A stretch of 64,000 nucleotides of DNA from NCBI RefSeq assembly GCF_036785885.1, contig NC_092322.1, positions 17,692,466 through 17,756,465 of the forward strand, in the 5' to 3' direction. The stretch is from Coffea arabica (lineage: Eukaryota > Streptophyta > Magnoliopsida > Gentianales > Rubiaceae). The notes beneath the pieces are model-generated. The model saw only the letters and a program-made list of their open reading frames with translations, was not told where the DNA came from and searched no databases. Position numbers and translations under genes: made by a program. Shown here piece by piece: positions 25,300-37,800 of the stretch (position 1 is its first letter; the number at the start of each line of letters is the position of its first letter).

Positions 25300-26330
25300 G
25301 TTAAAGAGCCTGATTCAACTTGGTCAGTGGTAATCTCATTAGCAAATCGAGAAAGTTTTTCAACTAAATCTCAAGAAGTATCACAAGTGTAATTTTTCAA
25401 ACCACAATTAGTGCACTTACGAGTGCCTCGACCTCTAGGACCCCTACGACCTTCTCTCCAAGAGTGTCACGTCTAAAACTAAGTTGCTCACGTCCAGAAC
25501 TAAATTGTTATATCCGATTATTGTTAGCAACTAAAATATACTTGTCATTAATTAGAGCACCTTCACCCTGTACATTATCCTTAGATGTATAACGTAAGAC
25601 ATGAGTATACACATCTACAAAGGATGATAATTGTTCACCTACTAAATTTTAAGATTTGATTAATTCAAATTCTAGCTTAAGGTCAGCCAAAATTTTGAGT
25701 ACAAACATTTATTCTCTTTGCCTCTGTATAACTGTAATATCACTTGAGAGAGGCATTACAACATTTAATTCTTCTGAAATTCACTTGAGATTAGTAAAAT
25801 ATTCAATTATTGTCTTGTTATCTTATTGTAACTGAAAATATTTCAAAGAAAGATCATACATTCGTGAAAGATTACTATAGTAAAATAACCGGACATAATC
25901 CCAAATTTCTTTTATTGTCTCATAATGAGAATACATGTAAATAATTCGTGGCTTCATAAAATTCTATAGTGCTCCAAGAATTTGGGCATCCTCTTGAATC
26001 CACACTAGTATTTTGTTATCCTCCGGAGAAGAGTCGTCTATGAGATGTTGTTACTTTCTTAAACTTGTCAGATAAATCTTAACAATTTTTTACCATTGTT
26101 GATATTTAGTGTCGTTCAACTTTCAACTTGTGATTTGATACGTCACCATTGTCATAACATTAGTGGACGCCACGACACCTTTTGATGAACTTTTAGCCAT
26201 AACAAATAGCATTTTAGACCAAAAAATAATCAAATTTTGTGATGAACAGTACCCTGGAACAGTAATGCATGAACAGTATCGTGTGAATAGGACTTTTGTC
26301 AGATGTTTAACCCTAACCATAGGACTTTTG
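25300..26330 (-). pseudogene. Copia gag relic with zinc-knuckle remnant
   Basis: Near 25480-25390 the minus strand gives a basic RG-rich stretch followed by a cysteine pattern (KCTNCGLKNYTCD), a remnant of the gag zinc knuckle. The N-terminal piece begins near 26200, after the primer site. Many frame changes; no continuous gag frame remains. Confidence 0.6.
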
Positions 26331-26333
26331 CTC

Positions 26334-26480
26334 TGATACCATGTATTTTCGGAGAAAAACGTCTAACATATGTATTATGAGTGACCAACTAGTATTTATA
26401 GTAATACAAATCCAACAAACTATTTACAAGAATACTCTTACTAATTTATTATGTACAAAAGTACTTATATTCTCTCAACA
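26334..26480 (-). repeat. 5' LTR of the copia element
   Basis: About 147 bp. On the minus strand it runs from TGTTGAGAGAATATAAGTAC to AAAATACATGGTATCA, directly continuing into GAGCAAAAGTCC. The primer-binding site TGGTATCAGAGC therefore overlaps the last eight bases by this definition. Confidence 0.8.
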
Positions 26481-26659
26481 ACTATATCTGACATTCGATT
26501 TGCTGATTCTTTGGAAATGGAATGCAACATATTTCCAACTTTACCCTTAATGATTATATAGTTAAAAATTGATATATTAGTTTTAAACCTGCTTTGATAA
26601 GAATGCACTAGTCTCATTCATGGAAAGGTTCAACAATAAAGAGTTATCATTAACATAAA

Positions 26660-27395
26660 AATAAAAGCATACTAGCAAAATTTAATTTTTTTATTGAATA
26701 AAAATGAAGTCTATACACAAGTCAAAAGAGACTATTTACATAAAAATACACCATTCTATACAAGTATCAATCAATCAAACATGCGATAGGTGAACCAATT
26801 TCCAGAAGCAACTCCCAATTTGCGTTAATCTTGAATCTTTCCCCAACCAGCAATAGCAACATGCATAAACTCCACAATCTCTGAAACAATACACATAAGA
26901 ATAGCTAGAATATGCTGAAAGATAGATTGATTCCTTGCTTTCCAGATTTGATACGCTGAAGCATAAAGCATAACTCTTTTTGCTTTGTCAAGGAATGAAA
27001 TTGAAACCCAACGATCAATCATCCACTTAACCTTCACATGCCAAGGTTGAACCATACTCTATATGTGGGCATAATCTGAACATCCTCTCAGAAACTAAGC
27101 TACTGGTATTTTGGACAGTAATCAAAGCCTTCTTGAAATATTTCAAGTTAAGAGTTAAAAATTTTCCATAGCAAATAGAAATAGGTAGGGAGAAATAGGA
27201 TCTCCCTACCTTAACCCCCTTCTATTTCTAAAATAACCAAGCCACTTAAATTCAAAGAGAATAAGGCAGTGCAAACACAGTTAGCAATCCAGACTATAGA
27301 TTTATTAGGGAAACCCATCAGTTTCATGATTCTAAAAGAATTCCCATCTGAGAGTCATAAGGTTTAAGAAATCCCATCTAACGTCTCAAATTATA
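26660..27395 (-). pseudogene. LINE (non-LTR) reverse transcriptase remnant
   Basis: Minus-strand reading starts near 27395 with reverse transcriptase pieces (YDSQMG, then MKLMGFPNKSIVWIANC), followed by GYFRNRRGLR, a stop in place of the usual glutamine, and GDPISPYLFLFAMENF. Much of the C-terminal RT is then missing. A zf-RVT-like tail follows at 27055-26825 (ASAYQIWKARNQSIF). An A/T-rich tail at about 26660-26700 probably marks the 3' end. It is an internally deleted, dead copy. Confidence 0.8.
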
Positions 27396-28211
27396 ATACT
27401 TTTGCTTCCAAACACATGTGAATAAGATAAAAAGGTTAATTAAGTTATACCCTTAGATGTGATCATCTGGTAGAAATGAAATTACACCCCTAACTACAAA
27501 GATTGCCCTTATACATGCATAGAAACAAAACAACACCATGTAAATAAACCATTTTGATCGAAGTCCAAATTTTGTCAAAAGTGCAAATGCTTGTATACAC
27601 AAATTATAGGATGATATGCTATACTAGGTAATCTTCACATAATTTGACTAATTTCTACTCTACAATGTTAATTAAAATATATTTCAAGAAAAATCTGAAG
27701 CACCTTCCTTCTATCTCTGTGTGACATTTGCTTACAAGTGGAAGTTTCAAATATCTTAAATATTTGACCTAGAAACGAAGTTTTGAGAACTTGCACCTTG
27801 TTTCATTAACTAATTTGAAAGGCATAGAATTCGACAATTTGGAGAAACATTCTAATTGTCTAGGCTAGAAGATCCTCATCCAAACTCCACCTACCTAAGT
27901 TTGTGCAAATAGTGTCGCTGATAGATTGTGTGTTGGAGATGTTAATGATTCGGATGCCATCTTTCCGCTTGTTGTCGATGAAAGTATCGGCTTTGATAAG
28001 GGGATGCATGGGGCGAAGCGACTGCTCTTGGAGTGGCCATTGTTGAGTCTAAAAATCGAAGAGTGGAGAAAAATCTTATGACTTTAGGGAAGGGGGGAGG
28101 CGTGGGTAGGGTGGAAAGAAATCTCAATATTGTTTAAAAAGGCTAGAGTTTGTCTTTTAAAGTTTTGAGAGAAATCAAATTTGGGTTTTATCCAAAATCC
28201 TCCAACCTACT
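27396..28211. other. Intergenic, nothing recognised
   Basis: AT-rich sequence with only short chance frames. A minus-strand frame at 28127-27942 is proline- and serine-rich and shows no family feature. Confidence 0.5.
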
Positions 28212-29522
28212 GACAGGTGTCAAGTCTGTACAATAATAAATGCCTACTCAAACAAAATATGATTTCTGTAGATAGTGATAAGCAGGGTCATATCCACAGG
28301 GAATGGGGATATTTGTCTCTTTGAAGTTTCAATTGACAATGAGGGGTTTTATCGGAATAAAGCTAAAAACAATTAAGCAATTCAACAAAAAACAAACAAT
28401 TAACTAGTATGAATGTAGACAGGAATTAAATCAATAATAGACAAATTCTAGCCAAGGATACAACTTCTCAGACGCAGTCCATTCATCCGATCATTGATGC
28501 AAGGGAGGTTCACTTAATTTATTAATAGGTTAGTTATAATCGTCAACAAGCTCCGACGACCATGTTTTCCTTAGTTTATTGATAACCAAGGTACGATCAT
28601 TAATTACCCATAACCAGAAAACACTCCTAGGTACAACCGTAAGAGTTAACCCCCTAGTTGCATTAAGAATTAGAAAAATCTAACCCTAATCAATAACATG
28701 CTACGAGGGTTATTTAGATCAGATCGCACGTTCCTCTAGTATGTATAAGCACTAGTTGCCACTGACATTAATCGATTAAACAAGTACGGATTAATTGATT
28801 AAATTAGTAGGAGATTAACAAGTCACCTTGAATATCGGGCCCTTGATATCCAATTAACAAAATGATCTCAAAGAAATTCAAGTAGAAAACGTGCAAATAT
28901 CAACAAATTAAGGAACACATGAAAACCAATTTGATCTCACAGGTATTCGGGACCGCGTCGTCGCATTGATCCTTGACTAGATGAAACGTTTAGCCACGCC
29001 TCATGAGAAAATTTCCACGCAATTTAATTGATTTCAAAGGCATCTGTTTTTCTCTAATACAATCACGAATAAACACTATTTTTCCATTGGCCTAATAGCA
29101 AGAACGGGAGAGGAAACAAAAACGAAAGCTGTTTTTCTCTAAAACAATTACTAGCCTTCCCCCCGGTTAGTTCCCCTCCAATTAGGAAAAGAAAACAAAA
29201 AGTAAAGCAACTATCTAATGTTCCTTGTTTTTCATTTCCTAATGTTTGTAAAACTCCCCAATACTAGTAAACTCCTAGTCAGCAAAAGGAAAGGGCTCCG
29301 TTGTAGCACAATGTAGAGCCAGATTTGTACTAATTTTGGAAGCTTCCCACGTGCAGAGCATTCTCCCAAGAAGGTATCCCTTTTTAGCATTTTTCTGTTC
29401 CACTTCCTATAATTCAGGTCCACTACCAAATATAAGTATATGTTAACAATTAAAACAATATTTGGTAAGAACAAAGAGGGAAATTAACCATAAAATTACT
29501 AACAATTAACACCCTATCACCT
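28212..29522. repeat. Repeat-like non-coding block, class unknown
   Basis: The block opens with GACAGGTGTCAAGTCTGTAC, contains GATAAGCAGGGTCATATCCA and CAGGGAATGGGG, and closes around CAATTAACACCCTATCACC. It has no open frame. The phrasing resembles a high-copy non-coding element seen in many plant genomes, but I cannot assign it to a class, and no terminal repeat is clear. Confidence 0.25.
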
Positions 29523-32500
29523 ACTTGAATTTTGAGAAATTCTAAATTTTAAGAAATGATTCCAAAATCTCCGTTCCGATAGTATTAATGCAAACAATCA
29601 ATATGGGGTTTATTCCAAATCCTAATTCTAAAACCCTCTTACCAAATGCCACCTAAATACTCATGTATTAAATACCGAGGATGCATGAGGAACTATTGCT
29701 CTAGATATTAACGTTACAACCATTTTCTTACTACTATTCTAAATATTCATACATACAACTAATTCCTTGCTACTTATGTATATACACATGCTAAAAAGTA
29801 GTAAAAGTAGTAAGGATCCTTGCTACTCTCACCTACTATCCATTTTTTGTCATATTAGTGTATAACTAAAAGAGTAGTGGTATAATATGCATGAGGAACT
29901 AATTGCACCCTGTACGGTGTTTATTGCTTGCTAAATTTGAACATAAAATTCTATTCCAACCAAATCACTATCCAAATAGTAGAAGAGAATAATACCAATG
30001 ATAGCTACTGATGCTTGATCAAGTCGATTCAATCTCTCCCATTCATCCACTGTATCCTTCCAATTTTTGCTAAAAATAAAAATATATCAGATTTTCAATA
30101 TCAACAACTTAACATAGTAAAGATTAAAGGTGATGTATTTATTATGCTAATTTCCTAACTTCATTCAAATTTTTTTTAATCCACTCACTAAATTTCCTAT
30201 ACAAATTTCCTAATTAAAAGACATATTACTTTCTATAATAGCACATGCATACTACACCCCAAAAACACATAATAGTTTCTAATGGGAATGTAAAACACAA
30301 TAAGAAGAAATATAAACAGCACACAAGCAGGAGGCAGACACCCAAGAGAAAGTAAAAAGAAGAACAAAAAAAGGAATAACCAATTCAATCAAAGAACGAG
30401 TACACTGAGCAAAGGAAGCAAACCTTCTTGTTCTCAACAGAGGAAATAAAATGAAATGAAACAAAATGTAAAGAATTGTGAACTATTTCATAAATTGTTG
30501 TATCTATGTCATTATATCTCATGATGCACATACAAAAATTGCCAGCACATTTTGATATCAATTAAAAGCAAATATATGCAAAAAATCTAAAAAAGAAAAG
30601 AAAAAGATTGAGACCCTTCAGTAAGCGAAAAATAGAAATAGAAGAAAGGATTAAAGAAATAGAGAGGGTTAGTAATAGACCACCGAGCCAAAAAAAAAAA
30701 GTAACATGAGAAGCAAATTAAAAACTAACCTATTTCTTAATTGTAACCTTCAGTGCTATCATAACCTGAAATAATCCATTGTAGATAGACCCTTCGGTAA
30801 GGAAAAAATAAATACAGAATAAAGAATAAAAGAAACAGAGAGGGTTAGTAATAGACCACAGAGACCCAAAAAAAAGAAAAAGAAAAAACCACATAATAAG
30901 CAAATTAAAAACTAACCTATTTCTTAATCGCAACCTTCACTGTTATCATTACTTGAAATGATCCATTGTAGATATATAAAAATTAGTACATATAATTTTA
31001 ACCAAATTAGACCTCTGATTTTAAATTAATAAAAATATAGAAAGCCCTAAAAAAGATTGATCTTTTGCCCTTTTTTTGCTAGAAGGAACCATATTTTGAT
31101 ATCTTTTTTCCACTCAGATCAAAGACAAAGAAGATTAATTAGGGATTACGCTTGAACTAAGTTTGATAATAATATACCAATTTAGACAATTTCTAAGGAA
31201 AAATATTTCAACCTTGGAAGCTTCAGATCCAGATTCTAAGAAATAAGAAGTCGACATCAATGAAAAAATAAAAACAAGAAAGAAACATAAGTAAAGTAGG
31301 AAGAAGAAATAGATAATTACTGATGGTTAGGTAAAATCACAGCTAGAAATGCTTTTGTTAGATACATCCCAAAGGATTCCATCATCGGCTACTTCTTTGA
31401 CCATATTTTTCTGAGAGCAAAAGACGTGGAATAAGTTGAGGGTTTGAGAGAAGATTTTGGTAGAAATCACTTCAAGTTGTAGGTGTGATTTAGGGCTACG
31501 AAAAAAATTTTAGGGTGGAAAAAAGGAAGAAGGAATGTGTAGATGTTACTGAGTGATGTAATGGCTTTAGAGTGGAAAAAATGAAATGGATGAAGCAGCA
31601 GAAGTGTCTGGAGTCTCTAGACTAAACTGATGGCAAATGCATGGGCACGCCTTGGGTTAAAAAATTAGGGTTTTGGAAAAAATGACAAATCGAAAATAGA
31701 TGAGAAATTTTAGAGGATGGGATGAGAGAAAGAATGGAAAAGAAAGAAGAGGAGAAGAAGTGACGAATCTCTGGAGAGAAAACCCTACAGTAATTCTATT
31801 GATCTCCAAACAATAATCTTCTTGTGACTGACTAGGACGAAGATGAAATTGAAAGAGGGAGTTCTCGAGAATGATGAAGCTGAGTATTCTGAGTGTTGGT
31901 TGGGATTTTCAGAGCGGCCATTGACTTCAATGGTATTATCGAGGAACCTAAAAATGACATCTGTGTAGGAGGTTATTGTTGGTAGTTTTAGGTTTGGAGG
32001 ATTTGAGAAGTGGCAGCCGAGGAGAAGGAAACTATCAAGTTTTCTGTTCCGTAGAAGAAAAGGTACAAAACTAAAAAGAAAATAAAGAAGGAAAGAGAGA
32101 ATAGGAAGCAAAAGCGGTGGAGCAAACCCAAGTTGAAACAATTTTATTTTGGTGACTTATTTGTGCCTTGCGCAAAGAATACGTGTAAATAAAAAAGGAA
32201 GACCCACGTGCGCGATACGTGAGAGGACGACCAAGAATTGTGCTAAATCGAATTCGCACTTTATCTACTTATGTTGATAAACTACATTACAAAGTCATCA
32301 AACAATAATTATCTTATTTCATGAATGATAATCTATATTTTATTCAGAAAAGGGTTAGATTAGACGATAAAAAAGTACATACTCCATTCACAAAATTTTC
32401 ATAACATAAATTTTCGCTATCGTAAATCAACCTATTCCCATTCCCCAAATTTTCGCTATCTTCCTGTTCCCACTGTCCAAATTTGTGACCGATAAAACGT

Positions 32501-32618
32501 TGCAGTCCCTGCCTCTTTGCCCACCCATATCACACATCCAAACGTGGAACGTAGCAACACCACGAAATACTTAACGTCCTGCTCTTTACTCCGACCACTC
32601 TAACTCTGGCTCCCGCCG
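29523..32618. other. Intergenic region upstream of NDC1
   Basis: No gene I can support. A 176-188-bp tandem duplication occupies 30612-30975. A minus-strand frame at 32141-31785 is open for 118 codons but is leucine/phenylalanine-rich and matches nothing known to me. The last 300 bp before 32619 should contain the NDC1 promoter; no clear TATA box is visible. Confidence 0.5.
30612..30975. repeat. Tandem duplication of about 180 bp
   Basis: Unit 1 (30612-30787) and unit 2 (30788-30975) share GACCCTTC at the start, AGAGAGGGTTAGTAATAGAC in the middle, TTAAAAACTAACCTATTTCT later, and ATCCATTGTAGATA at the end. The copies differ by small indels in A-runs. Confidence 0.85.
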
Positions 32619-34840
32619 ATGACAGTTGCGGCAGCAGCTTCAGCTTTCTCAGCTCTGGGATTCTTCAACTCCGGTAAGGTCTTACTTTCGTTTTCCTTGT
32701 TGAATTCCAGAGTTATTGAATTAACTCTCATTTCTTCCCTTTCAGGGGGGGTTGGAAGAATCCAGTCGAAAAAGTTAAGCCCCCGGATTTCGGCGCGATT
32801 TTCGATTAAACCTAGCAATTTTTCTGGTAAAAACGCGAGGGTTCAGTTTCGGACTTCTGCTTCTGGCGGAATTCAGAGTTATGATTCTGAAAATGAAGCT
32901 GAACCTCGGACTTATGCATGGCCTGATAAGAAGGTTTCCCTCTCTCATTTCCTTTTATTTTTGTTGTTTTTTTTATGAGTTTCGGTATCAACCTTTAGTT
33001 GATTTTATTTTCATGTCAATGAATCATGATGCATAATTTGGTTTTGTTTGTTGGATTATTTATTTAATAATTACTTGTCTTGTAAAGTAAATTATTAGGA
33101 AAATTTGTTAAAATGGGCATCCTTGGAGCACTGCTTGCAGAAGATGGCACAATCTTTGACTATTTATTGTATAGGGTATTGGTTCTAACTTTAAAATAAT
33201 TAGAACTTCCTATCCGGTAAAAAGTAAGTTTTGTGGAGAATTTGAATAAAAGCCTTCCATAGTATTTAGCGAACATTTATTATCTTTAGCATTAGGGCTC
33301 CAAGTGCCCCCTCCGTGCAGATTTTCTTAAATTATTGGGGTTCTACTGCAGCAATAATGAATGTTTGAATTTACTTTAGTTAAGGCGTTGAGCTTTGGTT
33401 TGTTCTACTTTAAGTGTTTCGTCTCTTAGTTTGTTGTGAACCTGACCTCTAGTTGTATGTGAAGTGGAGTTAAGGGGTTTATGTCAAATAAAACCCATGA
33501 AGAAAATAAGTGGACTTAAATTGCAATGTATTTTTTCAGTTGGAACAGTAGATAAATGCTTGTTGTAAAATATAATTTTGACAAGACCTTGATGCAGATA
33601 ATAATTTGGAGACCCAAATAAAATGAACAAATGTTTTAACAGCCCAAATATAATTTGCAAATATATATTAGATCTTGGTAGCTTAATAAGCTTATTTGGC
33701 GTTTACATAAGTTTTGTAATATTTTGGATTAGAAAATATTGAAGAAAATGTTTTAAGTAGTAGAAGCTTGGCCAAGTTTGATAAATAGAGAATTAAACTG
33801 CAAATTGCTTGGTGACTTAATCATACTTCCTATGAAGAACCTATTGAAACTGAAAATATGGCATTTTTTATTTGGTTGCTGATATTTATAGAAGCTCCAA
33901 GAACTCAGTATGTTGGAGTTTTTATCCTTATTGCATAACTTTTGTGAGAAGTATACTCTTTTGCTGCAAAATGTAATTTTCCAAGAAGTTGGTCATGCTT
34001 GTAGTTCTTGTCTTTGAGTAATTGGTGTAAGCTATAAGGCATGAAGTCATATTCAATTTTCCTTGCAAGGGAAAAAAGGAAAGGTTTGTTAGTGATGTAG
34101 ATGATTGTCTTTTTATCTTGGTTAAAGTGGTATATTAGAGATTTGATGTGCATATGTTTGCTTGCTATTCGTTTTTTCTGAACAATTGGCATGCTGAATG
34201 TGTTGGGTCCTCTCTGTTTCATAAAAATCAGTTCATTTGATGTATAATAGATGGGATTAAATTGAAAATACATCTTTTTGGTTGCAGATAATAATTCTTA
34301 TGGCAGTAGGTAGATTACATGTTAAATTTGTAGTAAACCAGTTTATTATGCTTGCAGCGACCTAGAATCTGTATATTAGGAGGTGGATTTGGAGGACTTT
34401 ACACTGCTTTAAGATTAGAATCACTGGTTTGGCCAGATGGAAAGAAACCCCAGGTAAGTTGTAGACAGTTCTGATAAGCCTCATTTCTCAGTGCAAACTG
34501 TTGCTTATTTGACCTTTGGCATATAATACGGGGGCCGAATTATTGTTTTCTCAAGTAGGCTCTGACCTGAAAGCTGGATATTCTCATTTTCCTGTCATGA
34601 CTCTGTTTTAGCTATATATTAAATCCGCATGTTTATTGGCTGAATCCTTGAGGAGCCAGTGGAAAACTTACTGATAGTTTTATACAACCATGTTTCTCTC
34701 AGTCACTTCTACCATGGGTAAGAACCACATGTTTGTCTTGTACATATGCTATTGCTAACCAACAATCTCACCATGACCACATGAAGCTACACTGTGTATG
34801 CCTTTCAGTATATTTCTATCAATCAATACTCCAAGCTGAT

Positions 34841-34871
<31 letters not shown>

Positions 34872-37800
34872 GAGTAAAAATTATTCTCTCCATTGTTCAT
34901 AGCCTTCACTTGTAAGAGAAACAAAACTTGAAGGAACAGCATAATGCCTGATAACATTCTTGTGGCCGTGATCATTTATTGTATGTGTTTCTTTTATTTT
35001 TTGTTCTTTATTTTTGTGGGGGAGTGGGTTTGAAAATCCTGACAAGTTTCAGATGTTTGCTTACTGTGGAAAGCATTTACTTGAAATTATAGGTGGTTCT
35101 TGTTGACCAATGTGAGCATTTTGTTTTTAAGCCAATGTTATATGAGCTACTCTCTGGAGGTACATTATTTATTTTATCTTTTGTCTATCTTTATGGCTAT
35201 CTTTTTTTTTTCTGGTTTAACTTTTCTATGTTTTACAAGAATGCTTAAGAGTAAAAAATCTTATGTTTATACAGAAGTGGATCCTTGGGAAATAGCTCCA
35301 CGTTTTACAGACTTGCTTGCAAATACTGGTGTGCAATTTTTCAAAGACAGGGTTAAATGCTTCTGTCCATCTGACGCGCTAGGAATGAATCCGCCCACTG
35401 TCTCTGGTGCAGGTGGAACTGTCCATCTTGAAAGCGGCCTCCTAATTGAATATGACTGGTATACTTTTGTACAAGTGTATTTAAGATTTGCATTGCTTCT
35501 TGATGGATGCTTAATTCAATTGCAAATAGTTGCCAATAGAAGTACATATTCATGAAGTGGGTGCCAGAGAAGGGAACAAAATGTGCTATATAAATTGATT
35601 TTTATGTGAAATTATTTCCAATTGTTCTTTGGAATATCTGATTGAAGCATTTTGTAGTAGATTTAAACTCATTGAAAATTGAATCAAGTCAGTGAAAAGC
35701 TATTTAATTGGACAACTATTTCAAATAGCTGGTTTTCTTTCTTAATTCTTCCTTCTCTTTTTCTATGCATGTATCATTTGACTGTTTTACTTGTGTGAGG
35801 TTACCTATTGGTTCTTGATTAATGTATAATTTGTTAGTGAACTTGCATATACAGAAGCAAGAAGCTTTAATTGTCTTTCAGATAATTGAGTTTCAGAAGG
35901 TAATTTAAAACCTTTAAAATAAGATAAGATGCTCTTGGCCAGATGAAGAAGCAACAGTGACTCTCCTCTCTCGTCATTTCTTTTTGTAATACTTCAGCTC
36001 ACAGCATTTTTGTTCATTTTAAGTCTTTTTTTAAGCAAGACTTCTTTAATACATTGATAATGGAACTGTCTAAAACTCTTTTTTTTTTACCCAATCATGT
36101 TCATGGAATTTAATTTCATTATTTTCTGATTTGCACCAAAAGTTGTAAGATCCGCACAAATGGATTAACAATATCAGTGGAAACTACAAAGCATATGTCA
36201 GAAACAAGCTTGTATTCCAGTCACTTGTTTTCTCTTTTTATCATGCTTACCTTTCAGTAGTTTAATTTATTATGTCTATGCTCACTGTAACTCTCAGTGA
36301 TCTTATCCAAGCTTCTTCGTATTCTATTTAGTGGACATATAGATAAACATTAAATGACCTTAATGGGATTTTTCTTCTTTTTTTTCCCCACTGCAGATTT
36401 TATTTATGTTTGGATACATTTGAATTTCCTATGGTGGAAAGTGCTTTTTCTGAATTTTTAGTAATTTTTCTCTTTGTTATCAGGCAATAGCTGTCCTGAA
36501 TTTTCAACCAATAAACACACTTATTGGTTCTTGCTAACAACCAAAGTCTCTTTCTTTTTGAGTAAAATATTTTATCTATGTTTATATGTTCCTGGCAGAG
36601 GTAGCGGTGTGGATGAATGAATTGGACTGTACTAAATTGTTAGTTTTTTTGTGCTTGGGCAGCCAGGTTGGTACTTGCACTAGGTGCTCAGGCAAAGCTT
36701 GAATCTGTGCCTGGTGCTGCAGAGTATGCATTGCCATTTTCTACTCTTGAAGATGCTCGCGTTAGTATATGTACTACTGGGCATTATTTATTCAGTAATT
36801 ACTTCAAACAGTAATGCAGCATGTAAATTACAATAATTGGTATTGTCTTGGTCTTCTTGAAATTCAGATGGTTGATGAAAAACTTAGAGCATTAGAGCGC
36901 CAGAACTTTGGTAAGGACTCTCAAATACGTGTGGCTGTTGTGGGATGTGGTTACTCTGGAGTTGAGCTGGCTGCCACTGTATCTGAAAGACTGCAAGATA
37001 AGGGTATCGTGGAAGCAATTAATGTGCAAAATACAGTTTTGTCTAATGCTCCGGTTGGCAATAGAGAAGCAGCAGTTAAGGTGTGCAAATTTTCTAATTA
37101 ATTCTGAAAAAAGTGTTTCTGCTCTGAGGTATATTTTACTTGTTAAATTCCATTTTATGCACAGAGACTAGTTAACTGAAACATGTATGTTCCCTCCACC
37201 ATCTGGTTTCATTTAGAATGATTATCACATCAGCTTCTTTTGTGATAAAGTAATGTTCAAGTAATTTTCAGATATGGCATGACACTAGGTCTAGTTCCAA
37301 AGAATCTGAAAGGCTATGGGCTTCACCATGTTTGTCCTCTCGTCAGTGATTGATTGTGGCAGCTGTGTCTAGGTTTAGTAGTAATAAATATATTGATTAC
37401 AGCCATCTTTTAATTTTTTTTCTTTTTTTAAGAAGCCTCTTTTCCTTGTGTAACAGTTGTAGTAGCTGTCACTGGAGCATAGATGGTCTATGATACTAAT
37501 TTTGAATGCGCCCCAGATTATACGTTCTACTTGTATTTAGTTTCTTAGGCAAACAGCATATTAAGCCCTGTGCAACAATCCTGGATGTAGACATGACGTT
37601 TAGTAACAATCCTGCATATCCAATGCACAAGTGTGTACTTTTTCTGAGAGAATTGCCTTGCATGGGTAATGCTCTTTTTGGGTGGGTAGTACTTTAAGAA
37701 TATATTTGGGGGATGCTCTTTGAGAGTAGGTGGGACTTTAAGAACCTATTTGGGCTTCAATGTTTAACCATAAGAACAAGCAAGCTGCAGGTAGGTCATA

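Larger units (their letters stand above)
22078..26480 (-). mobile_element. Decayed Ty1/copia LTR retrotransposon
   Basis: A minus-strand element of 4403 bp. From its 5' end: LTR (26334-26480), a tRNA-iMet-type primer site (TGGTATCAGAGC), gag, integrase, reverse transcriptase, RNase H, a purine tract (GAAGGAGAG) and the 3' LTR (22078-22226). The order integrase-RT-RNase H is that of copia. The 5-bp target duplication ACTAT lies at 22073-22077 and 26481-26485. Stops and frame changes occur throughout, and the two LTRs differ at roughly 15% or more of sites by eye, so this is an old, inactive copy. Confidence 0.88.

Noticed and set aside
29940-30080. Minus-strand phrase WKDTVDEWERLNRLDQASVA
   Set aside because: It looks protein-like for about 25 residues, but stops or loses sense on both sides and I cannot name a family.
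31785-32141. 118-codon minus-strand frame upstream of NDC1
   Set aside because: Hydrophobic low-complexity start, no family match, no promoter or splice evidence; possible but not supported.
35353-35553. Minus-strand frame over NDC1 exon 5
   Set aside because: It is the reverse reading of a clear NDC1 exon.
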